Of a stretch of DNA of 64,000 nucleotides, positions 51,715 through 60,730 are shown piece after piece. Within the stretch, counting starts at the first letter, position 1. Every line of letters begins with the position of its first letter. This stretch comes from JAAYTY01 sp964569245 (GTDB lineage: Bacteria > Fermentibacterota > Fermentibacteria > Fermentibacterales > Fermentibacteraceae): positions 51,225 to 115,224 of the forward strand of contig CAZMTK010000008.1 in NCBI GenBank assembly GCA_964569245.1, written 5' to 3'. The notes under the pieces were generated by a model. It was given only the letters and a program-made list of their open reading frames with translations, did not search any database and was not told the origin of the DNA. Both the position numbers and the translations under genes were made by a program.

Positions 51715-53027
51715 CCTCCGGCAGCCCGGAAGTCGGACTTTCCTCCCGCCATCGCCATGGTGAGCGGAGCCAGCCCCCGCGCCGCTTCGAGCATTCCGAC
51801 CGCAAGCGCCCTTATCTCCCACTGAGCGTGCACGTCGCACCTGAGGCGCGTGAAATGATGGAGCTCCCTTGCGTTCATCGAGACCAGAACCTGCCGCCTG
51901 TTGGCGTTCAGCATCGCGTAACCCCTCGCCACGGGCTCGAGAAGTGCCGCCATCCGTTCGGAAACGCTTCCGGCCTCCGCAATGATCTCGCGCAGTCTCC
52001 CCGATTCGAAGCCGGGCGGAATGGAGAGGCCGAGTCCGGGCTCGTAGCGACAGGGCAGGATGGTCGCCAGCCTGTGCCGCTTGAGCTGTGCGAAGGCCGA
52101 TGCGGAGAGCGTCAGGACATACGAGAAGGAAGCCAGCTCCCAGGGCCTGGGAGCCTGGTCGTGGGGTCCCATCCCTTCCAGCGCGGCGTCGAACAGGCTC
52201 CGCTTCTCCGCCGGAGTCAGACCGTTCCATGCCTCTTCGGAAGCAGGGGGAGGAGCGCCGGTCGCAAGAGCCAGAAGATAGGTTCCGACGGCGGAATCGC
52301 CGTCTCCTCCGACCAGACTGACCGGCGGGCGCCCGTCACCCGATTCGGGAGCGGTCATCGCCGCCCGGTCCATCGCCGTGGGCTGAAGATGGCGGAACAG
52401 CGACGGAGCCGCGGGGGCTGCCGCGCCAAGCAGCGCTTCGCCGAGCCTCCTGACCTCGTCGAGGGGTGCCGCCCCGAGCCTCCTGGCGATGTGCTCCAGC
52501 TCTCTTGCATTGACCGTCATCCCCATCTGGCAGGTCGTGCAGAGCGGCAGGACGTACCTTGCGTCCTCCCTGCACCGCTCCTCGGCGAAGCCAGAACCGG
52601 CGGCTAGGTCGAGAGCCTCCTCGTACAGGGCGAACAGCCTGCCGACCGAGTCCTCGAAGAGCTTCTCGGAGCCGGCAGCCACCTCCCGGGGCACGATGAA
52701 GTCACTGCCCAGCCTGATGTAGCGCTGGGACTTCTCGGTGAAGCTCGCGAGACGGAACGACTGGAGGTACTCTGCACCGAGCCTCGAGAGCCCCGTGACA
52801 TCGAGGTTGAAAACAGCGTGCTCGGCTATGGAGGAGTGGCCGTAGTCGAAGACTATCCTCCTGTTGGACCTTCGAGCCTTCTCGACTTCGGCAGCCGACT
52901 CGGCGCGGAGCTCGCAGGCAGGGCGCGGGTCCCTGCTGATCCGCGCATAGGCGGCGGGTATGGTCTCGGGGCCGCCCGAGGGGTAGTCCACATCCCTGGT
53001 GACTCCGGCGAGCCTCACTTCCAGCAT
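51699..53027 (-). CDS. thyX: Tandem ThyX-like flavin-dependent thymidylate synthase
   Basis: 442 residues from ATG 53027, about twice a single ThyX. The N-half has GHSSIAEH (63-70), SFRLASFTEKSQRY (90-103) and NARELEHIA (173-181). The C-half has KRHRLATILPCRY (316-328) and NARELHHF (385-392) plus AQWEIRALA. The canonical ThyX motif RHRxxSxxExSxRY is split: the N-half lacks RH but keeps the Ser/Glu/Ser/Arg-Tyr part, while the C-half keeps RHR but lacks the rest. ThyX makes dTMP from dUMP with FAD and methylene-THF, with the active site at subunit interfaces, so two half-sites could complement. Alternatively the protein is a non-catalytic relative. It overlaps the convergent propeller gene by 16 bases. 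Confidence 0.8.
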   Translation of the reverse strand: MLEVRLAGVTRDVDYPSGGPETIPAAYARISRDPRPACELRAESAAEVEKARRSNRRIVFDYGHSSIAEHAVFNLDVTGLSRLGAEYLQSFRLASFTEKSQRYIRLGSDFIVPREVAAGSEKLFEDSVGRLFALYEEALDLAAGSGFAEERCREDARYVLPLCTTCQMGMTVNARELEHIARRLGAAPLDEVRRLGEALLGAAAPAAPSLFRHLQPTAMDRAAMTAPESGDGRPPVSLVGGDGDSAVGTYLLALATGAPPPASEEAWNGLTPAEKRSLFDAALEGMGPHDQAPRPWELASFSYVLTLSASAFAQLKRHRLATILPCRYEPGLGLSIPPGFESGRLREIIAEAGSVSERMAALLEPVARGYAMLNANRRQVLVSMNARELHHFTRLRCDVHAQWEIRALAVGMLEAARGLAPLTMAMAGGKSDFRAAGGQFPV

Positions 53028-54271
53028 CCGCCGCCTCCCCCCCCTCCCCCGCCTCCGCAGGCCAGGCGTCTCACGGCTTCGGCGAGAGGGTGCTCGTACG
53101 GCAGCCTCTCCATGAGCAGCCAGTGCATCGCAGCGGCACGCGCCTCCGGGGGCTGCTCGGCAAGGCATCTCCTCGCGATGGACAGGAACCTCTTCGTGTC
53201 GCGCACCTGAGACGCCAGCTCGAGGCCGCCTTCCACTCCGGGAAGCAGCCCCAGGAGATTCTCCAGGTCTGCGCACATCGCATCGAGCCTGGCAACGGCG
53301 TCTCCGGGCTCGCGAGAGCGGAAGGCCGATTCCAGGAGCGAGATGGCTGCCCCGCCTGCCTCCCCGCACTCCCAGGGGTTCCAGTGGAGTCCTCGCATGA
53401 GGTCCAGCCCGGGGCCGGCGACAGGAGAGGGTGGGGGATCTGCTCCCGCGGCGGAGATCAGAGCCCTGGTCTGCTCCCATGCCGCTCGGAACCTCCCTGA
53501 CGGGTTGAGAAAGTAGTCCGCCGAGCCGACGGACCTTCCCTCCAGCGAGCCCAGGAAGACCCTCCTCGTCGCGTAGTCGTCCGCGAGCAGATTGTCCCAG
53601 ACGACCGGGCTCCTCCCGAGGAGCTCCTTCGCCCTTTCCAGGGATGCCGAGCCGAGCCTCCGGGAAACGACGTCGTCGCCCGTCCAGAAGATGCCCCACT
53701 CGCGGGGGAGCAGCCTGGAGAGCGTCTCCAGGTACTCGACGGCCTCTGGCGTCACTGACTGGGAAGCGCAGTACACGGAAGGGCAGACCATCACCGGGGC
53801 TCCCAGCCCTCCGGCGGCTTCAAGAGCGAAGGAAGCCTGGCGCTCGGCGAGCCTGCGACACGGCGCGCATTCGATGTCGTCGAACAGCAGGGCGGTGCCT
53901 CCCGCCCCCTCGCCAATCGCCGTTCGGAGCTTCTCCGCCGCCCTGCGTGGCTCGTCGTCCCGGAACTCCCAGGGGCTCAGACCGAAAACGAACCTGACCC
54001 CGCGCCTGCGCGCCTCCGCGATCGCCCCTGAAGGCCCGGCCCAGGCTCCTTTCGGATAGGGCTCCCTCCACTTCAGCCTGTGCCACGGGTCGTCCTTCGG
54101 GGCATAGACGTAGGCCGATCCGGGAATGACCGAAAGGAGGCCGATGAGTGCCCTGCGGCTGGCGGCGGAGAACGGCATCCCGTAGAAGCCCTCCACCAGG
54201 CCGGTTTCGCAGGCGCTCCTGGAGGGTGGTCGTTGACTTGAAGTCTGCTCTTGGCTAGCTTTTCGCGCCAA
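53015..54271 (-). CDS. GH84-like beta-N-acetylglucosaminidase
   Basis: 418 residues. GH84 signatures: GLVEGFYGMPFS (23-34), YVYAPKDDPWHRLKWREPYP (54-73) and the catalytic Asp pair LLFDDIE (D131, D132). Family members remove O-linked or free GlcNAc, hyaluronan included. No signal peptide is seen, so it may act in the cytoplasm. The start is uncertain: TTG 54271 (GGAG 9 bases upstream) overlaps the ftcD promoter region. The C-terminus is ten or more glycines then CWK; the G-rich bases serve as the ribosome site of the overlapping thyX start (13-base overlap). Confidence 0.82.
   Translation of the reverse strand: MARKASQEQTSSQRPPSRSACETGLVEGFYGMPFSAASRRALIGLLSVIPGSAYVYAPKDDPWHRLKWREPYPKGAWAGPSGAIAEARRRGVRFVFGLSPWEFRDDEPRRAAEKLRTAIGEGAGGTALLFDDIECAPCRRLAERQASFALEAAGGLGAPVMVCPSVYCASQSVTPEAVEYLETLSRLLPREWGIFWTGDDVVSRRLGSASLERAKELLGRSPVVWDNLLADDYATRRVFLGSLEGRSVGSADYFLNPSGRFRAAWEQTRALISAAGADPPPSPVAGPGLDLMRGLHWNPWECGEAGGAAISLLESAFRSREPGDAVARLDAMCADLENLLGLLPGVEGGLELASQVRDTKRFLSIARRCLAEQPPEARAAAMHWLLMERLPYEHPLAEAVRRLACGGGGGGGGGGCWK
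54233..54261 (+). promoter_or_regulatory. Sigma70-type promoter of ftcD-tkt
   Basis: TTGACT (54233-54238) and TAGCTT (54256-54261), 17-base spacer, 41 bases upstream of the ftcD ATG, which has GGAGG at 54293-54297. It lies inside the 5' end of the divergent GH84 gene. Confidence 0.65.
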
Positions 54272-54302
54272 TCCGTTACGCTCCAGTTACCGGGAGGAAT
54301 CC

Positions 54303-56018
54303 ATGCCCCGCAGGATAGTCGAATGTGTTCCCAACATCTCCGAGGGGAGAAACAGAGACGCGATAGACGCGGTTGTCAAGGCCGCATCCACGGTGCAGGG
54401 ATGCAGGGTGCTCGACGTGGACCCGGGGGCCGCCACCAACCGCACGGTCATAACTCTCGCGGGGGAGCCCGAGGCGGTCTTCGAAGCCGCGTTCAGGCTC
54501 GTAGAGAAGGCCGCCCAGGTCATAGACATGTCGAAGCACTCGGGTGCGCACCCCCGCCAGGGGGCCACCGATGTCTGTCCGTTCGTCCCCGTATCGGGCG
54601 TCAGCATGGAGGACTGCGTCGCACTGGCCAGGAGGCTGGGAGCACGCGTCGGCGCCGAGCTCGGCATTCCTGTCTATCTCTACGAGAAGGCCGCCGCGAG
54701 GCCGTCCAGGGAAAAGCTTCCGGACATACGCGAGGGCGAGTACGAAGCCCTCCCGTCGAAGCTCGGACAGCCTGAATGGGAGCCCGACTTCGGCCCGAAC
54801 GAATGGACCCCGGCGGTCGCCCGGACTGGCGTGACCGTCATAGGAGCCAGAAACTTCCTGATCGCCTACAACGTGAATCTGAACACCACGGACGAATCCG
54901 TGGCGAAGGAGATTGCCCTGACGATAAGGGATTCCGGCCGCACGCTCAGGGATTCGAACTGGAAGTTCGTCAGAGACGCGCAGGGCAACAAGGTCCAGGT
55001 TCCCGGGCTCCTCCAGGCCTGCAAGGCCACGGGCTGGTTCATCAGGGAGTACGGCTGCGCGCAGGTCACGATGAACCTGACCGACATCTCTGCAACGCCC
55101 CTGCACATCGCCTTCGAAACGACCAGGGCCGAGGCCGAGAAGCTGGGCTACAGGGTGACCGGCTCCGAGATCGTAGGGCTCGTCCCCCTCTCCTCGATGC
55201 TGGATGCGGGGCGATTCTATCTGGAGAAGCAGCACGAGGGAACCGTCGCCACGGGCAGGATGGCGGTGAGCCCCGGCCTGCCCGAGAAGGCCCTGGTGGA
55301 GCTGGCCGTCCGGTCCATGGGGCTCCGCGACGTGGCGAAGTTCGACCCCGGCGAGAAGATCATCGAGTATCTGGTCGAGGACAGGAGCGTGGATCTCACG
55401 GGGATGTCCTGCGCGGCCTTCGCCGACGAGCTGTCCACAGACTCCCCGGCCCCCGGCGGCGGGTCGGTGTCCGCCTATGCGGGGGCGCTGGCGGCGGCTC
55501 TCTGCGCCATGGTGGCCAATCTGACGGCAAGGAGCAGGGATTGCGCGGCGTCGTGGAATGACGCCAGGCGCATCGCCCCCAGGGCGCAGCTTCTCAAGGA
55601 GGATCTGCTTCGAGCCGTTGATGAAGACACGAGGGCCTTCAACTCGATGATGGAAGCCATGAGGCAGGGCGGCGACGTTCAGGCGGCTATCAGGGCCGCA
55701 GCGGAGGCACCTCTGGGAGTCCTGCGGAAATGCCCCGAGATTGCATCGCTGGCCCTCGAGCTTGCATCGAAGGGCCTCCAGGCGTCGATCTCGGACGCAG
55801 GCGTGGCCGCGGCCGCCGCGCTGTGCGCAGCAAGAGGCTCCTGCTACAACGTCCTCATCAACCTGGCCCAGATGGACGACGCCGAGGCCAGGACGGCCAT
55901 GGCGGCGGAGGCGGTGTCGCTGCGCGACGAGACGGTCTCTGCGGCTGACAGGGCGATGGCCCTGGTCGAGGCGAAGCTGTCGGAGGGCCTCGCCGGGGGG
56001 ACCGGGGGCGGGAGATGA
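54303..56018 (+). CDS. ftcD: Bifunctional glutamate formimidoyltransferase / formimidoyl-THF cyclodeaminase
   Basis: 571 residues. Formiminotransferase N-domain (RIVECVPNISEGRNRD; HSGAHPRQGATDVCPFVPV) and C-domain (about 180-325), then cyclodeaminase (about 385-560: SPAPGGGSVSAYAGALAAAL; AAAALCAARGSCYNVLINL). It transfers the formimino group from N-formimino-glutamate, the product of Hut histidine degradation, to tetrahydrofolate and then releases ammonia, giving methenyl-THF. It fits with hutH at 33741. Gly-rich C-terminus. It overlaps the transketolase gene by 4 bases. Confidence 0.95.
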   Translation: MPRRIVECVPNISEGRNRDAIDAVVKAASTVQGCRVLDVDPGAATNRTVITLAGEPEAVFEAAFRLVEKAAQVIDMSKHSGAHPRQGATDVCPFVPVSGVSMEDCVALARRLGARVGAELGIPVYLYEKAAARPSREKLPDIREGEYEALPSKLGQPEWEPDFGPNEWTPAVARTGVTVIGARNFLIAYNVNLNTTDESVAKEIALTIRDSGRTLRDSNWKFVRDAQGNKVQVPGLLQACKATGWFIREYGCAQVTMNLTDISATPLHIAFETTRAEAEKLGYRVTGSEIVGLVPLSSMLDAGRFYLEKQHEGTVATGRMAVSPGLPEKALVELAVRSMGLRDVAKFDPGEKIIEYLVEDRSVDLTGMSCAAFADELSTDSPAPGGGSVSAYAGALAAALCAMVANLTARSRDCAASWNDARRIAPRAQLLKEDLLRAVDEDTRAFNSMMEAMRQGGDVQAAIRAAAEAPLGVLRKCPEIASLALELASKGLQASISDAGVAAAAALCAARGSCYNVLINLAQMDDAEARTAMAAEAVSLRDETVSAADRAMALVEAKLSEGLAGGTGGGR

Positions 56019-57946
56019 AGAGGACCAGGTTCGCAGCCTCTTCCTTGCCCGAGGAAACCGCGCGGGAGCTCGAGGAGCTCTGCAGACTGGTCCGGGGCGA
56101 CATCATCAGGATGACAGCCCTTGCTGGGAGCGGACACCCGGGCGGCTCGATGTCCTCGACCGAGATCTTCGCCCTGCTCTGGTCGCAGGCGAACGTCGAT
56201 CCCGGGAAGCCGAGGATGCAGGGCAGGGACAGGATCATTGTCAGCCACGGCCACACCTCGCCCGGAGTCTATGCGGTGCTCGGCAGGCTGGGGTTCTTCG
56301 ACCTGCATGCAGCGGTGACGACATTCAGGCATGCGGGGAGCCCCTTCGAAGGACACGTCGAGAGATGCGTGCCCGGTGTCGAGCTGACCACCGGGAACCT
56401 CGGACAGGGCGTATCGGCCGCGTGCGGCATGGCGGTCTCCGACAGGCTTGCCGGATACCGGAACTTCGTCTGGGTGGTCACGGGGGACGGCGAGCAGCAG
56501 AAGGGGCAGATCTCCGAGGCACGGAGGTTCGCCGCGGCCTACGGGCTATGCAATCTCACCGTGATCGTGGACATGAACGGCCTGCAGATATCTGGGCGCA
56601 CCAGCTCTGTGATGCCGCAGGACCTGGCCGCGGAGTACAGGGCCGATGGATGGGATGTGACGGAGGTCGACGGGCACGATCTCAGAGCGCTCTACAAGGC
56701 TCTCAGGCCTCGCCCGGGAAGAACCGCCCCCCGGGTGGTGCTGGCCCGGACCGTGATGGGGAAGGGCGTCTCCTTCATGGAGGACGACGCTCAGTACCAC
56801 GGCAGGGCGCCGACGAGAGACGAGGCCTCCAGGGCGCTAGCGGAGCTTGGGATAGCCAACGACATCGAAGCTCTGGCGGCGGAGAGGGCTGCCGGAACGG
56901 TCCAGATCCCCGACTTCGAGGTCTCCCCCGCATGCTCGATCCTCGACCTGGTCGGGACCCCCCGCACATACGGGCCCGACTACAAGGGCGACAACAGGAG
57001 CGCCTTCGGGGCCGCGCTGATGGATCTGGCCTCGCTCAACCCTAAGAACCTGCCGATCGTCTTCGACTGCGATCTCACGGGATCCGTCAAGACCGCGGAG
57101 TTCGCGAAAGCCTACCCCGACCATTTCTTCCAGTGCGGAGTCATGGAGCACCACGCGGCAACCGCGGCGGGAGCCGCTTCGCTGGGCGACAGGGTCGTGT
57201 TCTGGGCCGACTTCGGGGTGTTCGCCGCCGATGAGACTCTCAACCAGCACCGGCTGAACGACATCAACATGACAAACCTCAAGACGGTGGCGACCCATTG
57301 CGGGCTGGATGTGGGCCCCGACGGAAAGACGCACCACTGCATCAAGTACCTCGCGCTCATGAGCTGCCTCCACAACAACTTCGCCATCGTGCCTGCGGAC
57401 CCCAACCAGACCGACAGGGCTGTCAGATACGCGGCGGGGCACCCCGGCAACTTCTTCATAGCCCTGGGCCGCTCGAAGACGCCGGTGATCACGACGGATG
57501 ATGGCGAGCCCTTCTTCGGGGGCGGATACAGGTATGTCCACGGAAGGCCCGATGTCCTGCGCGAAGGGACCGACGTGGTGATCGTGACCATGGGCTCCAT
57601 GTGCTCGAAGTCGCTGGAAGCCCGGACCATCCTCGGGCGATCGGGGGTGTCCGCCTCCGTCATCGCCGTGAGCGCCCCCTTGTGCATCACCCCGGCGCTT
57701 CCCGCTAGCCTCCGCAGATTCCGGCTGATCGTCACGGTGGAGGACCACGACTTCGAGACGGGACTGGGGGCGAGGATGGGGATAGCCCTCGCCGAGTCGG
57801 GGGCCGGAGTCCCCCTGCTCAGGATCGGTGTCCAGGGCTACGGGCTCTCGGGGGAGCCCGAGGACCTCTACAGGCTCCAGGGCCTCATGCCCGAGCAGAT
57901 AGCCGCGAAGATCATGGCGAAGCTGGAGGCCATCGGCTGCTCCTGA
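56015..57946 (+). CDS. tkt: Transketolase
   Basis: 643 residues, single polypeptide. TPP-binding GSGHPGGSMSS (conserved His), GDGEQQKGQISEARRFAAAY with the pyrophosphate/Mg motif, LTTGNLGQG and VMEHHAATAAGAA. The C-terminal third is GSMCSKSLEARTILG. It moves two-carbon units in the pentose phosphate pathway. It is coupled to ftcD by a 4-base ATGA overlap, which is an unusual pairing. Its 3' end overlaps the convergent flavoprotein gene by 35 bases. Confidence 0.93.
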   Translation: MKRTRFAASSLPEETARELEELCRLVRGDIIRMTALAGSGHPGGSMSSTEIFALLWSQANVDPGKPRMQGRDRIIVSHGHTSPGVYAVLGRLGFFDLHAAVTTFRHAGSPFEGHVERCVPGVELTTGNLGQGVSAACGMAVSDRLAGYRNFVWVVTGDGEQQKGQISEARRFAAAYGLCNLTVIVDMNGLQISGRTSSVMPQDLAAEYRADGWDVTEVDGHDLRALYKALRPRPGRTAPRVVLARTVMGKGVSFMEDDAQYHGRAPTRDEASRALAELGIANDIEALAAERAAGTVQIPDFEVSPACSILDLVGTPRTYGPDYKGDNRSAFGAALMDLASLNPKNLPIVFDCDLTGSVKTAEFAKAYPDHFFQCGVMEHHAATAAGAASLGDRVVFWADFGVFAADETLNQHRLNDINMTNLKTVATHCGLDVGPDGKTHHCIKYLALMSCLHNNFAIVPADPNQTDRAVRYAAGHPGNFFIALGRSKTPVITTDDGEPFFGGGYRYVHGRPDVLREGTDVVIVTMGSMCSKSLEARTILGRSGVSASVIAVSAPLCITPALPASLRRFRLIVTVEDHDFETGLGARMGIALAESGAGVPLLRIGVQGYGLSGEPEDLYRLQGLMPEQIAAKIMAKLEAIGCS

Positions 57947-59093
57947 GGAATCCCAGCAGAAGGCCCCGGTAGTCCACCGATCCCGAGATCAGATCCCAGT
58001 AGCCGGCGTAGAACTTGTCCTTCGAGGCGAGCCGGCGCATGGCCTCCCTGCGGAGCATCGGATGGTAGACGAGATGGCGCACGGCGATGGACTGGCGTAC
58101 GAGCCCTGCACACCCCCTCCCCGCCTCCCGGGAGAGCCTGTCCCGGCTCCATCCCTCCAGGACCGCACGCGCGACAAGCAGCCCGCTCTCGACGGCGTAT
58201 CCGATCCCCTCTCCGGTCAGCCTGTCCGTCAGCCCGGCTGCATCCCCGCAGAGGAAGATCCGTCCGGGTGCCGGCGAGAGCTCGATTCCGTATCCCGGTA
58301 TCGGCGCGGCTCTCAGGGGGGGGCTTTCGGCAGACCCGGGACAGACCGTCGCCAGCAGACGGTCCAGTGCGGCTTTGAGTGCGGGTGGCGACGCTCTCCT
58401 GCCGATCGCGCCCACCCCGATGCATACGTCCTCTCCGCGAGGGAAGAGCCAGCCGTATCCCCAGGAAACGATCCCGAAATGGATCTGAAGGCCCTCGGGC
58501 AGGTCTGACGGAGTCTCGACGAAGCACTCGATGCCGAATCCACCGGCCCGCAGGCCGGCCCTGCTGCAGACCCTGCGTACGACACTGTCGGCTCCGTCGG
58601 CGCCGACCACGACCTCCGCCTCCAGGCGCTCCCCCGAGCGCAGCTCTACGATGCACGGCCTGCCGGGGAAGACCCCGGTAACGGGTTCGCCGCACACAGG
58701 CACAGCCCCGTACTCGACGGCCTTCTCGAAGAGCGTTTCGTCGAACAGCCGCCTCTCGACCATCCTCACCGGCTCCCCGGTGGATTCGTAGGTCCTGAGA
58801 AGATGTCCTTTCCAGAAGCAGGACATCGTCCGGTGACGCGCGAGGGCGACCTCGTCGAGGTCGGCCCGGGCCAGGAGGCCCGCCCTTTCCAGGATGCCCG
58901 CGGCGCGAGGGCTTACGGCGCCTCCGCAGGGCTTCCCCTGCGGATGCTTCCTCCAGTCCACGATCAGGCATCCGGCGCCGGCTCTCGAAAGGGCGGCCGC
59001 GCATGCACAGCCTGCCGGCCCTGCCCCCACTACCGCGGCTTCGCATCTGCGCCTCACGCTCCGGGCACCGTCCCTCCGAAAGTGCAGCTGCAT
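57912..59093 (-). CDS. Geranylgeranyl-reductase-like FAD-dependent oxidoreductase
   Basis: 393 residues from ATG 59093; a GTG at 59057 would give the shorter start RRRCEAAVVGAGPAG more typical of the family, and neither has a clean SD. FAD-binding GxGxxG is AVVGAGPAGCACAAAL, then GKPCGGAVSPRA (the substrate-binding GGR motif), DGADSVVRR and CGDAAGLTDRLTGEGIGYA. Members reduce the double bonds of prenyl chains of lipids or quinones, or hydroxylate other substrates. The last ~70 residues are basic, consistent with membrane association. Confidence 0.85.
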   Translation of the reverse strand: MQLHFRRDGARSVRRRCEAAVVGAGPAGCACAAALSRAGAGCLIVDWRKHPQGKPCGGAVSPRAAGILERAGLLARADLDEVALARHRTMSCFWKGHLLRTYESTGEPVRMVERRLFDETLFEKAVEYGAVPVCGEPVTGVFPGRPCIVELRSGERLEAEVVVGADGADSVVRRVCSRAGLRAGGFGIECFVETPSDLPEGLQIHFGIVSWGYGWLFPRGEDVCIGVGAIGRRASPPALKAALDRLLATVCPGSAESPPLRAAPIPGYGIELSPAPGRIFLCGDAAGLTDRLTGEGIGYAVESGLLVARAVLEGWSRDRLSREAGRGCAGLVRQSIAVRHLVYHPMLRREAMRRLASKDKFYAGYWDLISGSVDYRGLLLGFLRSSRWPPASP

Positions 59094-59161
59094 TATGTGA
59101 AGCGGCGCGCGAGCAGTATAATCCTCCTTGCGGGAGGGTCCGCGGAAGGGTGCAGCCGCGC

Positions 59162-60589
59162 ATGAGAGTTGCACTGGTGTATCCGAGGTTCCAGTGGTTC
59201 GAGTACAACGGCCTGGCCGAGCCGGTGGGCCAGCTCATCCTCGCGAGCGTTCTGAGGAACGCCGGACACGAGGTCCGGTTCGTGGACTACTCGTTCGCGA
59301 GCGACATCTCCGATCTCGACAACATGCTGCGCGACGTTGACATAGTGGGCGTGGCCGTTTCCGCTGCCGCCAAGCTGGGCCGCGCCGCGCAGGTGACGAA
59401 GCACATCCGTACCGTCAATCCGGGTGCTCTTTTCATCGAAGGCGGAGCCTATCCCAGCATATTCCCCGAGAACACGCTGGTGGAGACCGGCGCCGACCTT
59501 GCGCTCGAGGGCGAAGCCGAGGAATCGCTGCTCGAGGTGGTCGAGGCCGTGCGCGATGGGCGTGACTGGAGAGGAATCCGCAATGTCTCCTACCTCGACT
59601 CGGATGGCCGACTTGTACGGAACCCCCGCAGGCCGGTCATCCGCGACCTCGACAGCATCCCCTACCCTGCAAGGGACCTCGTGGACTACGATGCCTATCT
59701 CGAGAACGGCATGGCCGAGTACGGCATGGTCACCACGAGGGGCTGCCCGTTCCACTGCACCTACTGCAAGCCCAGCACCGACCTCATCTTCGGCGGTGGC
59801 ATCCGGAGGAGGAGCGCGCTCAACGTGGTGGGCGAGATAGTCGAGCTCTCGAAGCTCAGGGGCACCCCGAGCCTCAGGATATTCTTCAAGGACGACACCA
59901 TCACGATGCACCCCACGAAGTGGTTCGAGGACTTCCGCGACGGGCTCTCGCGGGAGGGGATAAGGCTCAGGTGGCACTGCAACAGCAGGGTGGACACGCT
60001 CACCCGGGACAAGGTTCGCGTGATGTCCGAGAGCGGCTGTCACTGCATCAGCTTCGGCATCGAGAGCGGCAGCCCGAAGATCCTCGAATACTACGCCAAG
60101 GGCACCACTCCGGAGCAGGCGGTTGCTGCGTTCGGCTGGTGCAGGGAGTTCGGCGTGGAGGCCACGGCGAACCTGATGATCGGCTTCCCGATGGAGACGG
60201 ACGAGGACATCGAGATGACCTACCGCCTCCTGAAGCGCCTCAAGCCCGACGACATAATCGTGTACTTCTCCACAGCCATTCCTGGCAGGCACATACATAC
60301 ATGGGCGAAGGAGCACGGCTTCCTCGCGAACGACTCGAATCCCGAGCTGCTCGACCCAGCCAGGAATCGCGCCAACGAGATCATGAACATGCGGCTCCCC
60401 TACCTCACTATCGACAAGGTGGTGGGCTGGAAGAAGAAGATCGAGAGGTACAGGAGCTGGCGCAAGATGACAAGCTTCGGCAACATCAGGAACTGGGCGC
60501 AGGAGCTCGTGAGCGAGCCCGGAACGGCCGTGCGGAAGGCCGGCAGGGTTCTTCGGGGGCTTGCGAAGGGTCAGGGCTCCCAGGACTAG
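59162..60589 (+). CDS. B12-domain-type radical SAM protein
   Basis: 475 residues from ATG 59162. The N-terminal ~140 residues are the Rossmann-like fold of the cobalamin-binding type (RVALVYPRFQWFEYNGLAEP, LASVLRNAGHEVRFVDY); I do not see DxHxxG, so cobalamin binding is unsure. Radical SAM core: GCPFHCTYC with C195, C199, C202, then FFKDDTITMHP and SFGIESGSPKILEYYAKG. Members do methylations and rearrangements, many on hopanoids or antibiotics; substrate unknown. A TATAAT at 59117-59122 upstream may be its -10 box; its -35 is weak. Confidence 0.88.
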   Translation: MRVALVYPRFQWFEYNGLAEPVGQLILASVLRNAGHEVRFVDYSFASDISDLDNMLRDVDIVGVAVSAAAKLGRAAQVTKHIRTVNPGALFIEGGAYPSIFPENTLVETGADLALEGEAEESLLEVVEAVRDGRDWRGIRNVSYLDSDGRLVRNPRRPVIRDLDSIPYPARDLVDYDAYLENGMAEYGMVTTRGCPFHCTYCKPSTDLIFGGGIRRRSALNVVGEIVELSKLRGTPSLRIFFKDDTITMHPTKWFEDFRDGLSREGIRLRWHCNSRVDTLTRDKVRVMSESGCHCISFGIESGSPKILEYYAKGTTPEQAVAAFGWCREFGVEATANLMIGFPMETDEDIEMTYRLLKRLKPDDIIVYFSTAIPGRHIHTWAKEHGFLANDSNPELLDPARNRANEIMNMRLPYLTIDKVVGWKKKIERYRSWRKMTSFGNIRNWAQELVSEPGTAVRKAGRVLRGLAKGQGSQD

Positions 60590-60730
60590 AGCAGCCGCGG
60601 CCCGAAGCCGCCGTCGTCATCCCGTCGGCTTCTGCCGCCCAGTGCAGCCGGCTGGAGCGGTGTCCCGTCAATCGCCTCAGAGACGTGGCTTTCGAGACCG
60701 GCCGGCCGACTGCAACGGAAGGATCCCGCG

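Noticed and set aside
59162..60589. Cobalamin-dependent methyltransferase call for the radical SAM protein
   Set aside because: The N-terminal fold fits the B12-binding type but the DxHxxG motif is not seen, so a specific reaction is not claimed.
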